From Spirochaetales bacterium (GTDB taxonomy: Bacteria; Spirochaetota; Spirochaetia; UBA9216): DNA of 64,000 bases. The DNA lies in assembly GCA_016839055.1 (NCBI GenBank), contig JAEKNX010000007.1:186001-250000 (forward strand), given 5' to 3'. Both the position numbers and the translations under genes were made by a program. The notes beneath the pieces were generated by a model. The model worked only from the letters and a program-made list of their open reading frames with translations. It made no database searches and was not told the origin of the DNA. Every line of letters begins with the position of its first letter. Position 1 is the first letter of the stretch. Below are positions 24,932-34,496 of this stretch, one piece after another.

Positions 24932-25582
24932 ATGAACAGTTCCTTTGTTTTTAACGAACCCCGGCAGGTACGCAGCCAGGAAACGATGGATCACATTCTG
25001 GATGCCGCCGCGCAGATACTCGAGACAAAAAATTTCGAGGAACTTACTATCGCCATGGTAGTGAAGAAGGCCGGTACTTCGGTGGGCGCGTTTTACGGCC
25101 GCTTTAAGGATAAGGAAACGCTTCTGCAAGCCCTCGATGAGCGTTTTTTTAATGAATTCGAGCAGGCTATTAAAAAATTCGTGGATTCCCCTTATTGGAC
25201 TGAAAAATCCATTTACTCTATCATTTCGGGGGTTTGTGCCCTGCTCGTAGAAACATACAGCCAGCAGAGGGGGGTACTGCGTTCCCTGAATCTGAAAGGA
25301 CGGATGTCAAATGATCCGCGTTTCAGAAAACGCGAGCAGCGGGCCTGGCAGGAATTGTTTCCCTGGCTGCAGGAAATCCTTCTCTCCAACAAAACCGAGA
25401 TCACCCATCCTGATCCCAGTCTTGCTACCCGTCTGGGATTTCAGCAGATGTTCTATGGCATGCGCGAAATTCTGCTCTGGGAGCCGCTCCGGGATGAAGT
25501 TCTCTACGACCCGGAGATACTGATTAGTGAAATGACGCGTGCTTATCTGGCTTATTTAGGCGTACAGGAGACTATTTCATGA
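24932..25582 (+). CDS. TetR family transcriptional regulator
   Basis: 216 residues. The N-terminal HTH reads MDHILDAAAQIL ... TIAMVVKKAGTSVGAFYGRFKDKETL, the standard TetR helix-turn-helix with its GxFYxxFxxKexL ending. The C-terminal ligand domain is helical and unassigned. SD AAAGGAG. It overlaps the next membrane gene by 4 bp (ATGA) and probably represses the whole five-gene operon via the palindrome at 24893. Confidence 0.9.
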   Translation: MNSSFVFNEPRQVRSQETMDHILDAAAQILETKNFEELTIAMVVKKAGTSVGAFYGRFKDKETLLQALDERFFNEFEQAIKKFVDSPYWTEKSIYSIISGVCALLVETYSQQRGVLRSLNLKGRMSNDPRFRKREQRAWQELFPWLQEILLSNKTEITHPDPSLATRLGFQQMFYGMREILLWEPLRDEVLYDPEILISEMTRAYLAYLGVQETIS

Positions 25583-26232
25583 CGCTCTCCCCCCGTATTT
25601 TACGTGCCGGAGCCATCGGAGCGGGGATTTCAACTCTCATGCTGCTGATGATGGCCTTTATTTCCCTGCCCAGAGGAGTGGAATATCCCGGCATTGAAGT
25701 CCTGACCGGCGGGCTGATCCTCCCGGAGGCCGAGAAAATCCGGTATATAGCCGGCATCAGTCACCTGTTTATTATGGACGGGTTTTTTCTGGTCGGCTGG
25801 ATCATCAGCTGGGTTGGACTTGCTGAACTAATCCGTCCGCGATACCGCATATTAGCTGTATTGACCCTGACCTTCGGGCTGACCGGTGCAATGTTTGATC
25901 TTATTGAGAACAGCATCATCTGGGGTGTAATCGGAAACTTTGCCGCCGGCCGGCCATCCGGCAGTAAATGGGTCATCCCCTGGAAGGCCCTTCAGTCCCT
26001 GAGCTACTGGCTGCCCTTTCTGGGCGCCGTTTTTGCCGCCTGCGGATTGTGGAGCGCTAGGCGCCTGGATAAAATTACCGCACTTACGGGTTCAGTTTTG
26101 CTCCTTGCTGCCATTCCGGGTCTGTATCTGCCCGATTTTGCCTTTCTTGCCAATATGTGGTTCCTTTTTTGGTTTGCCTGCGTCGCGCTGCTTCTCTGGC
26201 GCCGTTCCGTCGATATTTTTAAAAATTCATAA
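25579..26232 (+). CDS. Integral membrane protein, unknown function
   Basis: 217 residues with about six hydrophobic segments and few charged loops. I do not recognise the family; it resembles small DUF4386-like membrane proteins in general layout. Its start overlaps the tetR stop (TCATGA), and it precedes the MFS gene by 18 bp. It may assist transport or sense the operon's substrate. Confidence 0.7.
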   Translation: MTLSPRILRAGAIGAGISTLMLLMMAFISLPRGVEYPGIEVLTGGLILPEAEKIRYIAGISHLFIMDGFFLVGWIISWVGLAELIRPRYRILAVLTLTFGLTGAMFDLIENSIIWGVIGNFAAGRPSGSKWVIPWKALQSLSYWLPFLGAVFAACGLWSARRLDKITALTGSVLLLAAIPGLYLPDFAFLANMWFLFWFACVALLLWRRSVDIFKNS

Positions 26233-26250
26233 TAAACAAGGAGATATCCC

Positions 26251-27453
26251 ATGCCCTCATCCGGAGAACGTATTCACCGCCTTGCCCTCTTTGCCGCAGT
26301 ATACTTTGTTGAAGGGGCTGTTCTTACTTATTTTACCGCTTTTAATATCCTCTATCTGCGATCCTTCGATCTATCCTATTCCCTCATCGGAATTATAAGC
26401 GGTATTGCCCTAATCCCTTTCGTTCTTAAGATTTTCATCGGCCTTCTCAGTGACAGGATCAGCCTGTTCAGCCTTGGCCACCGCAAGCCGTATATAATCA
26501 TCGGCCTGATTCTGCAAAGCCTCGCTTTTCTATTCATTCCCAAGGTTAGTCCGACAGAACAGTTCGGCCTTTACCTGACCCTGATGATCCTTGCCGCACT
26601 GGGAATGTCAACCTATGATACCACAACCGACGGTCTTTCCATCGATACCACGCCGGAAGAGGACCGCGGCCTGGTGCAGGGATTGATGGTCGGCGGGCGG
26701 GCTCTAAGCGCGGTGATCACCGCCGCTCTGATGGGATTATTTTCCTCCCGCGGTGAATGGCAGATGATTTTCTACATGATTTCCGGGCTTGGTTTACTGA
26801 CCCTTTTTCTGGCTTTTCCCGTAAAGGAGAAAAAGGAGCGGGGTGAAGAGATGAAGTATTCAAAGGATGCCTTCCGCTCCTTCAAGGATAAATCTTTCCT
26901 GTTTTTCCTTGCTCTGGGCATCATCTATCCGCTGTCATTATACAGTGCCCAGGGGATGGTCAGTGCCTTCCTGAATGAAGGGATGAAGGTCCCACTTGCT
27001 ATGGTGGGCCTGTATACATCGGTATTTGGCATCGGCACCATTTTCGGTGGATTGATTGGAGGCCCTCTGATGAAAAAACTCGGCGAACGGACAAGCATTC
27101 TGGCTGCCCTGCTGCTCACCTCCGGCGTCACCTTCGTTTTGGCAATAAACCCCTCGGCCGGATTGATGTGGGCCGTTGTCTTTCTGTTTGGATTCGCCTT
27201 TGGGTATTACGAAACCGTCTACTTTGCCATGGGTATGGTTTTTTCTGATCCCCGTATTGCCGCCTTCATGTTTGCCTTCATTATGGCTGTCGGTAATATC
27301 GGCATCGCCCTTGGCGCCCCTCTGGCCGGCAGCCTGGTGGAAAGTATCGGATTTCGTCCCATGTTCGGTATTTTTGCCGTCGTGCATCTCGCGGCGCTGC
27401 CGATTGTATTCGCTATCTTCCGCTTGAGGAAGAAAATCCCGAAGGAGTCATAA
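26251..27453 (+). CDS. Major facilitator superfamily transporter
   Basis: A 400-residue, 12-helix carrier. The loop after helix 2 reads GLLSDRISLFSLGHRKPYIIIG, close to the MFS motif A in AmpG/folate-biopterin-type carriers. A TYDTTTDGLSIDTTP segment in helix 4 also fits that group. It is followed without gap by an enolase-superfamily epimerase and a peptidase, so import of peptides, muropeptides or N-acyl amino acids is a fair inference. SD AAGGAG. Confidence 0.87.
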   Translation: MPSSGERIHRLALFAAVYFVEGAVLTYFTAFNILYLRSFDLSYSLIGIISGIALIPFVLKIFIGLLSDRISLFSLGHRKPYIIIGLILQSLAFLFIPKVSPTEQFGLYLTLMILAALGMSTYDTTTDGLSIDTTPEEDRGLVQGLMVGGRALSAVITAALMGLFSSRGEWQMIFYMISGLGLLTLFLAFPVKEKKERGEEMKYSKDAFRSFKDKSFLFFLALGIIYPLSLYSAQGMVSAFLNEGMKVPLAMVGLYTSVFGIGTIFGGLIGGPLMKKLGERTSILAALLLTSGVTFVLAINPSAGLMWAVVFLFGFAFGYYETVYFAMGMVFSDPRIAAFMFAFIMAVGNIGIALGAPLAGSLVESIGFRPMFGIFAVVHLAALPIVFAIFRLRKKIPKES

Positions 27454-28527
27454 ATGCGTATCACATCCATAGAAGTAAAGCTGCTTAACCTTGAACTGCA
27501 GTCTGCCCTTAACGTTGCCTATGGCAGCTATCCGGTGCTGGAATATGCGATGCTAAAGATTCATACGGATGACGGCCTGACGGGGCTGGGGGAAGCCTCA
27601 CCCGATCCAGAGGTGACCGGAGAAACCCAGAACTCGGTTATTGCTGCGCTGCACCAGGCCTCATCATACCTTTTAGGAAATGACCCTTTCGATATCGAGC
27701 ACATTATCAACCTATGCCTGGAAAAAATTCCCGCCTTTCCTTCAGCTATGGCCGCTATTGATATGGCCCTCCATGATCTGATGGGACAGTCGCTGGGCGT
27801 TCCGGTGTATAGGCTGCTTGGAGGGAAGTGCAGGCCCGGCATCGGTCTCTATCCGGTTATTCCTATGGACAACCCGGAGGTAATGGCCGGCATGAGCCGT
27901 ATGTTTTCAGAAAAGGGCGCAGCCGTATTGAAGGTCAAAATCGGTTCCGACCCGGATACGGATTATCTCAGGCTGAAAGCTATTCACGATGCCGTGGGCG
28001 GCTCTGTAAAACTGCGTCTGGATGTCAATCAGGGGTGGAAGGATGCCCGGACTTCTCTTTGTACTATTGCTCGTTTGAGCGAATTCAATATTGAATGGAT
28101 CGAACAGCCGGTTGCAGCCGGTGACATTGACGGCCTGGCAGCCGTGACCGCGGGGGTGGAGATTCCCATTATGGCCGATGAAAGCTGTCACGGTCCGGAG
28201 GATTTATTAAAAATCGTCTGTCGTCATGCCGCCGATCTGATAAATATCAAGCTGATGAAATGCGGCGGTCTTTACCAGGCAGCTAAAATGGCGGCCATTG
28301 CCCAGGCCGCCGGATTGCCATGCATCCTCGGTTCGATGGGGGAAAGCTCAATCGGCAGCAGCGCGGGCCTGCACTTCGTTACCGCCAAATCCGGAATCCT
28401 GGCCTGTGAACTAATTGGCCCTCTGTTTATCAACAACGACCCCGCCGGCGGCTTTCCGGTGAATAAGGAGACCTTTCAGGCCGTCCCGTCGGATCTGCCC
28501 GGGCTGGGAGTACACCTTTATGATTGA
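27454..28527 (+). CDS. Enolase-superfamily dipeptide epimerase (muconate-lactonizing subgroup)
   Basis: 357 residues with the capping domain and a barrel carrying the MLE-subgroup residues: KxK in LKVKIG (near 161-163), metal Asp in RLDVNQ, Glu in IEWIEQP, Asp in MADES, and the second catalytic Lys in INIKLMKCGG. Such enzymes epimerise dipeptides (for example L-Ala-D/L-Glu), N-acyl amino acids or proline betaines. The adjacent M20 peptidase favours dipeptides. It starts one base after the MFS stop and overlaps the peptidase gene by 8 bp. Confidence 0.85.
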   Translation: MRITSIEVKLLNLELQSALNVAYGSYPVLEYAMLKIHTDDGLTGLGEASPDPEVTGETQNSVIAALHQASSYLLGNDPFDIEHIINLCLEKIPAFPSAMAAIDMALHDLMGQSLGVPVYRLLGGKCRPGIGLYPVIPMDNPEVMAGMSRMFSEKGAAVLKVKIGSDPDTDYLRLKAIHDAVGGSVKLRLDVNQGWKDARTSLCTIARLSEFNIEWIEQPVAAGDIDGLAAVTAGVEIPIMADESCHGPEDLLKIVCRHAADLINIKLMKCGGLYQAAKMAAIAQAAGLPCILGSMGESSIGSSAGLHFVTAKSGILACELIGPLFINNDPAGGFPVNKETFQAVPSDLPGLGVHLYD

Positions 28528-29842
28528 TTGGGAATTCACCGCTGATGAAGCCGCTCGATTATTGAGCGGCTATCTGAAAATTAAATCGCTCAATCCTCCC
28601 GGCAATGAGAAGGAAAGCGCCGATTATCTAAGTACCTTGCTGAATGAACGCGGATTGAAACCAAAAATCCATCCCTCCGGCAGTGACAGGGTAAACCTGA
28701 CAGCACGGCTGCCAGGGGACGGAAGAAAAAAACCCATTCTTTTGTATCATCACATGGATGTGGTTGCCGCCGACCCGCGGCGCTGGTCCGGTGATCCTTT
28801 CAGCGGAGAGATACGCGACGGCTATGTCTGGGGGCGCGGCGCAATAGACATGAAGGGGATGGGAATCATGCAGCTGCTGGCTCTGGATCTGCTGCAGCGC
28901 CGCCATCCCCGCCGCTCCCGGGACATTATCTTTTTTGCCGCTGCCGACGAGGAAAAGGGCGGCGCCTTCGGAACGCAGTGGATGATTGAAAATCATTGGC
29001 CCGAGATAGAAGCTGAATACGTCTGGGATGAAGGCGGTTTCGGCCTGCAGGATTTCTTTGATGAAAGGCCTGTGTTCACCGTGGCTGTTACCGAAAAGAA
29101 AGATTTATGGTTAAAGCTTATTGCCCGAGGTGAGCCGGGCCACAGCGGTATACCCCATGGGCGCAATGCCGCCGATATCCTCCTTGGGGCCCTGAACAGG
29201 ATCATGGCGCTGAATTCAAAGTATGAGCTTAATCCGGTGGCCGCCATGCTGTTTGCCGAAATTGGTAAACTCAAATCGTTCCCGCAATCCTTCCTATTGA
29301 AAAACCTGCATAATCCATTGATCTTCCGTCTGATGCAGTCTGCCCTGACTTCTGATTCAACCGTTGCCGCGATGTTGAAAGATACCGTCAGCATTACCGT
29401 CCTTAGAGCTGGTGAAAAAGAGAATATTATCCCGGAAATCGCCGAAGCCACCCTGGATATCCGCATGCTGCCGGGCCGTTCCACCGAAGGATTTTTGGAA
29501 AAACTGAAGAGTCTCATTGCCGATGAACAGGTGGAAATTGAAATTATCCATGCTCCCGAAGAAACTGTAATCTCCAATATTGATACGGATTTCTACAGGA
29601 CCCTCTCGGAAGTGATCCGCGAACTGGTTCCGAAGGGGATTACGGCGCCCCTCCTGACTCCGGGTACAACCGATTCATGCTTTTTTAGACAAAAGGGAAT
29701 AAATGCGTATGGATTGTTTCCGGCTATCATCGACCCGGGGGAATTGGCCCGTTTTCACGGCATTGATGAGCGCATCTCTGTGGAGAATCTTCGCCTGGGC
29801 ACACAAATTACCTATGAGGTGCTTCGCAGATTGTGCGAATAA
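28520..29842 (+). CDS. M20 family metallopeptidase
   Basis: 440 residues. Di-zinc site motifs are HHMDVV, GRGAIDMKG (bridging Asp), and ADEEKGG (catalytic Glu). A lid domain lies in the middle (GEPGHSGIPHGRNA). Members are carboxypeptidases, dipeptidases or amidohydrolases of N-acyl amino acids. It is the last gene of the TetR-controlled unit and would hydrolyse the compound handled by the epimerase. Confidence 0.9.
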   Translation: MIDWEFTADEAARLLSGYLKIKSLNPPGNEKESADYLSTLLNERGLKPKIHPSGSDRVNLTARLPGDGRKKPILLYHHMDVVAADPRRWSGDPFSGEIRDGYVWGRGAIDMKGMGIMQLLALDLLQRRHPRRSRDIIFFAAADEEKGGAFGTQWMIENHWPEIEAEYVWDEGGFGLQDFFDERPVFTVAVTEKKDLWLKLIARGEPGHSGIPHGRNAADILLGALNRIMALNSKYELNPVAAMLFAEIGKLKSFPQSFLLKNLHNPLIFRLMQSALTSDSTVAAMLKDTVSITVLRAGEKENIIPEIAEATLDIRMLPGRSTEGFLEKLKSLIADEQVEIEIIHAPEETVISNIDTDFYRTLSEVIRELVPKGITAPLLTPGTTDSCFFRQKGINAYGLFPAIIDPGELARFHGIDERISVENLRLGTQITYEVLRRLCE

Positions 29843-29972
29843 AGGATCAATACAAAATTGGTGTACCAAATGGGTGGAGCTAAATACCGAATTTCCATTG
29901 GCTCCAGGTTTCCTATCATGCTGATCCCTGCAACCTCGGAATGAATCTCTCTCCTGATAAAAGTCATTTGCC

Positions 29973-30006
29973 CCCCCAGTTAGCTGCTATTGTACAACTT
30001 AGGGGG
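29973..30006. terminator. Possible hairpin between convergent genes
   Basis: CCCCCAGTT (29973-29981) can pair with AACT and GGGGG (29996-30006) with a two-base bulge. No T-run on either side. It lies between the peptidase gene and the convergent RCC1 gene; the rest of 29843-30101 shows nothing. Confidence 0.35.
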
Positions 30007-30101
30007 CCGTGATTTAAGGAACGTTTTTCAGGAAGAAATGGAGAGCTTTTCTCTGCCTGAAGCTGATGATTTGTTATAGAAAAGACTATTTCTATATTTG
30101 C

Positions 30102-31496
30102 CTACCAGAAAACCTGAATAGGTGTTCGTATCTCATATTGATTACTATCTGTTACACCAAGTAATCCGTAAGCCTGAAGTCCCATCCCCCAGGTTGTCCC
30201 ATTCTTTTTTTGAATTAACGTTTTTCCATTACACGCCTTTACAGAAAGCACATCATCCATTATCTTTTCCGGGGAATAAACACTATCATCAAGTCCTAAC
30301 TGCCCCTCCGAATTTGAACCAGTCCCCCACAAAGAACCATCAGTTTTAATCATAAAAGTATTGTCTCTATCCGAACATGAAACTGAAGCTATATCGGACA
30401 TTATCTGAATATGAGTAGTTATTTTATTCGTACTGTCTGTGTCTGGGGAGCCCATGGCTCCATATGCATTCTGCCCAGCCGACCATAGGGTTCCATCGTT
30501 CTTTAATATCATTGAATGAAATAAACCCGTTGAGACCTGGATAACATTTGACATAAGTTGTTGAGGGTTCCAAATATACGGTGATATTGAAGGATCTCCA
30601 AGCATACCCGAGCTGTTACTTCCAGTGACCCAAAGCGTTCCGTCGGATTTCAATATGAAACTGGTCTGTAGTCCGGTAGCAACTGATTTGACATCCTCCA
30701 TGATTTTTACAAAATTTGTTTTATCCGCATATACATCATGCGTGCCGTCGCCCAGTCCTCCCTGGTCATTCTCACCGACTCCCCATAAACTATTATCAGT
30801 TTTGATTATCATCGTATGTGTCCCGCTTGTAGTAACAAAATTCACATCTTCTGCGACTTTTTTAAGTGTGCTGATATTCGTTTTTGTACCATCGCCGAGT
30901 TGACCATGGCCGTTTTGCCCTGCGGACCAGAGTGTTCCGTCTTCTTTGAGGACCATCGTCACAAATTCACGGGTTGATACAGATTTAACATTGTTCGCAA
31001 TTTCTTTAACTGTCTCTACAGTAGTAACTGTTCCATCGCCCATTTGGCCATATTGATTTGTTCCAAGTCCTAATAGAGTTCCATCATTCATTAAAGCGAA
31101 AGTAAGCCCATAACCAGGAAAAAACTCCCTTACACCAACAGATGGAACAGCTTTGACCGTAAGGCCCTCTGAGACATTGGAATTTGTATCGATAGTTTTA
31201 ATAGTTATCAGGTAAATAGAGCTGTTGAGCAATCCGCTAATAGCGGTTCCTGAATTGTCAATATTCCCGCTATATTCCGACTCAGCACCTCCCTCTATTT
31301 TATAGAGGATCTTCACTGTACTGAAATCGGAGTCGGCGGGATTTTTCCAGGAAAGTTCAAGTGTTCCATCTCCAGCCTTGATAATTATATCACTTACTTC
31401 TCCGAGAGACATCCCCTCAGTTCCACTGGGAGGTTCCGGACAACCAGTAATCATTAACAGCATGATAATTGTAATTAGCATAATTATTTTCTTCAT
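30102..31496 (-). CDS. Lipoprotein with fibronectin-type domain and RCC1 repeats
   Basis: Signal with lipobox MITGC (Cys near residue 19). Residues about 33-115 form a fibronectin-III-like sandwich (LELSWKNP, YLITIKTID). The rest is about seven RCC1-type beta-propeller blades with repeats of the form DGTLWSAGQNGHGQLGDGT. This should fold as a surface or periplasmic propeller for protein or polysaccharide binding. No catalytic motif seen. It is convergent with the TetR operon and stands alone. Confidence 0.88.
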   Translation of the reverse strand: MKKIIMLITIIMLLMITGCPEPPSGTEGMSLGEVSDIIIKAGDGTLELSWKNPADSDFSTVKILYKIEGGAESEYSGNIDNSGTAISGLLNSSIYLITIKTIDTNSNVSEGLTVKAVPSVGVREFFPGYGLTFALMNDGTLLGLGTNQYGQMGDGTVTTVETVKEIANNVKSVSTREFVTMVLKEDGTLWSAGQNGHGQLGDGTKTNISTLKKVAEDVNFVTTSGTHTMIIKTDNSLWGVGENDQGGLGDGTHDVYADKTNFVKIMEDVKSVATGLQTSFILKSDGTLWVTGSNSSGMLGDPSISPYIWNPQQLMSNVIQVSTGLFHSMILKNDGTLWSAGQNAYGAMGSPDTDSTNKITTHIQIMSDIASVSCSDRDNTFMIKTDGSLWGTGSNSEGQLGLDDSVYSPEKIMDDVLSVKACNGKTLIQKKNGTTWGMGLQAYGLLGVTDSNQYEIRTPIQVFW

Positions 31497-31768
31497 TTTG
31501 AATCCTCCAAAATCATAAGTAGTAAATATACAGCAATACTCATGCCAAAGCTTCCTGAGTAAATATCTACTTATAGTGAAATAATTTAAGATGACTTAAT
31601 AAATATAAATGGAATAGAAAATCAACTTTTATTGACAGCAAAGGTTGACGCATAGGCCGCGCTGTAAAGGTATATTCAAGGCTTGCCAAAAAAAGACTTA
31701 GGAATTTATATGATAAGGAATTAAGTTTAAAATAATCCAAAGCTTCTTTTAAACTAACGGCGTTTTGA

Positions 31769-32029
31769 AAGAAACAATATATCAAGTTTATACCGGCAGT
31801 TTTAATAATTCTGGTTTTGACTGTCAGTTTTTCTGCCTGTTCTACAGAGCCAGTCGATGCGGGAGAAGAGCTGCAGGCGCATTTCACGCTTGCAGCAGAT
31901 ACTATTTCAGCTGCAAACACCAGCTCCTTCTATGCCTCATTGGAATTAACCTTGTTCTGGATACCATCAGTCGGAGCTGAAGATCTCGAATATCTGCATT
32001 CGATACAATCCGAGATTAATGTAAATTGA
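31769..32029 (+). pseudogene. Small lipoprotein gene lacking a start codon
   Basis: From a TGA at 31766 the frame reads KKQYIKFIPAVLIILVLT then a lipobox FSAC and a Thr/Ser/Glu-rich mature part to TGA at 32029. A clear lipoprotein signal, but no ATG, GTG or TTG in the right place. A TTG one base out of frame (31765) suggests a lost base. A different frame stays open from 32026 to 32172 and may be the continuation. I read it as a decayed lipoprotein gene. The other DNA from 31497 to 32349 holds no convincing gene. Confidence 0.4.
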
Positions 32030-32349
32030 TAATTCCTGAAGGAAATACTCTTTCCGATAAAGACAACAAGAATAAGAAACCGGCATTGTTCGTTAGATCA
32101 TTACTACCTAGGCAGGGGGTTCAACTTAACTTGCATAATAAACAACTTCCCGGCTCACCGATATTGTTCTAAATAAATATAAAAAATGATGTGAAAGAGC
32201 CTATACAGTGGTTGCGGAGGGGGGCAACAGATGAAGACTATATCCCTTGATTATTGTACAGTAACAATAGTTTAAAAGATTAACCTGAATAAAATAATAA
32301 TTTTCAATGCAGGGATTTTCCGGTGATGTATTGGAAAAGGGGTGTGATA

Positions 32350-33435
32350 ATGACCAATTACCTCAATATGAATAATGAAAAAGCTATTGCTATCAAAGAG
32401 CTCCCGGACCCTAAACAGAAAATGATATTTCCGCCTGACATGGATTATTTTTATTTTAATGACGCCCATGACTTCCCGTTCAAGCCAAAAGCGAAAGAAT
32501 ACTCAGCAGTCAATGCATGGTGGATGGCCGAATGCTCATTTCTTGCCTACGCTCACCCTGGGTTTGCCCGGTTGGCTTACAGGATTGCAGGATTTGCAGA
32601 TTTTAGGTTTTTCGGTGGAAAGTCAACGGAGTGTATGGTGGCCTGGAATAAAACTTGTGTAATTGTTTCATTCCGGGGTACAGAAATTGGAAGTGTTTCC
32701 ACCTTACGGGAAATCTTTACAGACCTGGATACGGCTTCAGTACCATTCCCAAAGGGAGGACGGGTTCATAGAGGCTTCCTTAATGCGTTGAATGAAATCT
32801 GGGAAGGAGAAAATGGCCTCCTGAAATTTCTGGATGACCTTTTATCGTTAAATCCCAAACGGCCTCTGTGGTTTACAGGACACAGTCTGGGCGGAGCATT
32901 AGCCAGCCTGGCATTTACATATATTCCAACAGCTGCAGGATTATATGTATTTGGTTCTCCCAGGCTAGGAGATCCGGATTTCGTCAAGCTTTGCCGGAAC
33001 AGACAGGTGTGGAGGGTGGAAAATGCCAAAGATCCTATAGTTTTAATTCCACCGGACGTACCCAAATTAAAACTTAATTATCAGCATCTGGGCACACTGG
33101 TTTATCTGGATGATGAAGGAGAGGTTCATTCTGATAGACCGATATTGAATATAGAAGAGATGAAGCATAAGGCAAGAAAATCGGCAGGTCGACAGCTTTT
33201 CAGATTTTCAAAAATATTTACTAAATCGAAACAAAACGGACAGAGTCTCGGAGCCAGGGCACGGGAGGCGTACAATGAGTTTGGTGAGCATATTAACCGG
33301 TCTGTCATGGAATGGCGGGATTATCTGAACAGCATTGACCACAAGGCGGGTATTCACCTTGAGGATCATATGCCTGTATTCTACTGTGTCAAGCTGTGGA
33401 ATCTTCTTTATAAGAGTCGAATCAGAGAGGACTAA
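32350..33435 (+). CDS. Class 3 lipase family protein
   Basis: An alpha/beta hydrolase with the nucleophile elbow GHSLGGALA (Ser near 179), preceded by a Cys-Val-Ile-Val-Ser-Phe-Arg-Gly-Thr strand typical of fungal-type lipase_3 domains and followed by GSPRLGDPDF. A candidate Asp is in ENAKDPIVLIPP and a His in DHMPVFYC. No signal peptide. The frame also has GTG and ATG codons at 32323 and 32326, but the ATG at 32350 follows a purine-rich SD (AAAAGGGG). It would hydrolyse acylglycerols or phospholipids. Solitary gene. Confidence 0.85.
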   Translation: MTNYLNMNNEKAIAIKELPDPKQKMIFPPDMDYFYFNDAHDFPFKPKAKEYSAVNAWWMAECSFLAYAHPGFARLAYRIAGFADFRFFGGKSTECMVAWNKTCVIVSFRGTEIGSVSTLREIFTDLDTASVPFPKGGRVHRGFLNALNEIWEGENGLLKFLDDLLSLNPKRPLWFTGHSLGGALASLAFTYIPTAAGLYVFGSPRLGDPDFVKLCRNRQVWRVENAKDPIVLIPPDVPKLKLNYQHLGTLVYLDDEGEVHSDRPILNIEEMKHKARKSAGRQLFRFSKIFTKSKQNGQSLGARAREAYNEFGEHINRSVMEWRDYLNSIDHKAGIHLEDHMPVFYCVKLWNLLYKSRIRED

Positions 33436-33467
33436 TACGCTGCTATTGTTGTTCCGGCCTTGCCCTC

Positions 33468-33647
33468 ATGTGCCGCTTCAAGATTATTAACGACAATGTC
33501 CTTGAAGAGCTAAAATGCATGGTCACACGGATTTCTCTGGGGCAGAGTTTTGCGGAGATAATTGGAGGCTCACGGGCTATCCAGTTTTTTGAAAGTATTA
33601 TAGATAATATTTGGATTTGCAATGCAGTAATTAATAATATCTTTTGA
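33468..33647 (+). CDS. Doubtful 59-aa hypothetical protein
   Basis: An ATG frame of 60 codons between the lipase and the tetR island, without an SD. The segment KIINDNVLEELKC resembles the helix ALNDNALEAVIYRC of the Cys-rich small protein at 24435, also at the DNA level over about 25 bases. It may be a diverged fragment of a related gene. Nothing else is seen in 33436-33699. Confidence 0.25.
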   Translation: MCRFKIINDNVLEELKCMVTRISLGQSFAEIIGGSRAIQFFESIIDNIWICNAVINNIF

Positions 33648-33699
33648 GAAATCAGGTTGTTTATTCTTGAAAAATTCTGAATGTCCTTAAATAAAATTA

Positions 33700-33731
33700 T
33701 TGACAAACCCCAATATTGAATGTATATTCAA
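33700..33731 (+). promoter_or_regulatory. Promoter and palindromic operator of the AT-rich tetR gene
   Basis: TTGACA (33700-33705), 17-bp spacer, TATATT (33723-33728). The palindrome TTGAAT-GTAT-ATTCAA (33716-33731) covers the -10. The same palindrome with a different centre is found before the next gene at 34370, so both are likely targets of the TetR protein in between. Confidence 0.75.
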
Positions 33732-33758
33732 TTATAAACTGATTTTGATAAGGAAAAA

Positions 33759-34334
33759 ATGGCACAGATCTTAAAAGAAGAAATCAAAGACAAAATAATA
33801 AAATCTGCAATAAATAATTTTTATAGTAGTGGATATAAATTTGCAACAATGAAAGAAATTGCAAAAGATGCAGCTATTCCAACTGGACTAATATATTCAT
33901 ATTTTAAAAATAAAGAAGACCTATTTTCTTGTATCGTTAATCCAGCTTTAAAATGTATTGATTCAATTTATCAAATAGAGAAAGGGATAAATGCGGAGGA
34001 AAATATTTTTGAAATAGAACTTCCAGCAATTGTAAATCTTTTAAAACAATTCCATTTTGAATTTGTTATTCTTCTGGAAAAAAGTGAAGGAAGCTGTTTT
34101 TCTAATATAAAGGATGAATTAATTCAAAATATAAAAGATCATTTAGAAAATCTTTCATTTATTCAAGAAAAAAATATTGAATCATTTTTATTACATATAT
34201 TTTCATCAAATTTAATAGAAGGGATAACTGAAATTGCAAAATATTATAAAAATGAAGCTTGGGCAGAAAAGATATTGACCATGCTTTTGAATTATCATTT
34301 TATTGGAATTAAAGCCATAATAAATTCTATATAA
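33759..34334 (+). CDS. TetR family transcriptional regulator (AT-rich)
   Basis: 191 residues; HTH in FATMKEIAKDAAIPTGLIYSYFKNKEDLF, standard TetR. The ligand domain is unassigned. Codon use is strikingly A/T-rich (many AAA, ATA, TTA) compared with flanking genes, which suggests transfer from a low-GC donor. SD AAGGA. It should regulate itself and the DUF6064-like gene through matched palindromes. Confidence 0.88.
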   Translation: MAQILKEEIKDKIIKSAINNFYSSGYKFATMKEIAKDAAIPTGLIYSYFKNKEDLFSCIVNPALKCIDSIYQIEKGINAEENIFEIELPAIVNLLKQFHFEFVILLEKSEGSCFSNIKDELIQNIKDHLENLSFIQEKNIESFLLHIFSSNLIEGITEIAKYYKNEAWAEKILTMLLNYHFIGIKAIINSI

Positions 34335-34364
34335 AGAGGTATGGCTTTAAAAAATTTTTTACAT

Positions 34365-34390
34365 CAATATTGAATATATATTCAATATTG
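34365..34390 (+). promoter_or_regulatory. Perfect 26-bp palindrome, second TetR operator
   Basis: CAATATTGAATAT followed directly by its exact reverse complement. The core TTGAAT-N4-ATTCAA is the same as at 33716-33731. It ends next to the SD-like AAAGGAG (34391-34397) of the following membrane gene, so bound repressor would block that transcript. Confidence 0.75.
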
Positions 34391-34496
34391 AAAGGAGTGT
34401 ATTTTTAACGATCTTGATTTATTTACATTATTCAAAGGATATCATGTCGAGTATCCATTTACGGCAATTATTGGACTATTACTGGCTTTTACTATT

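Noticed and set aside
28993..29577. 194-codon minus-strand frame inside the M20 peptidase gene
   Set aside because: Shadow of a well-supported metallopeptidase frame with all zinc-site motifs on the plus strand.
34365..34390. Intrinsic terminator after the AT-rich tetR gene
   Set aside because: The perfect palindrome has no T-run after it and matches the tetR promoter operator, so an operator is the better reading.
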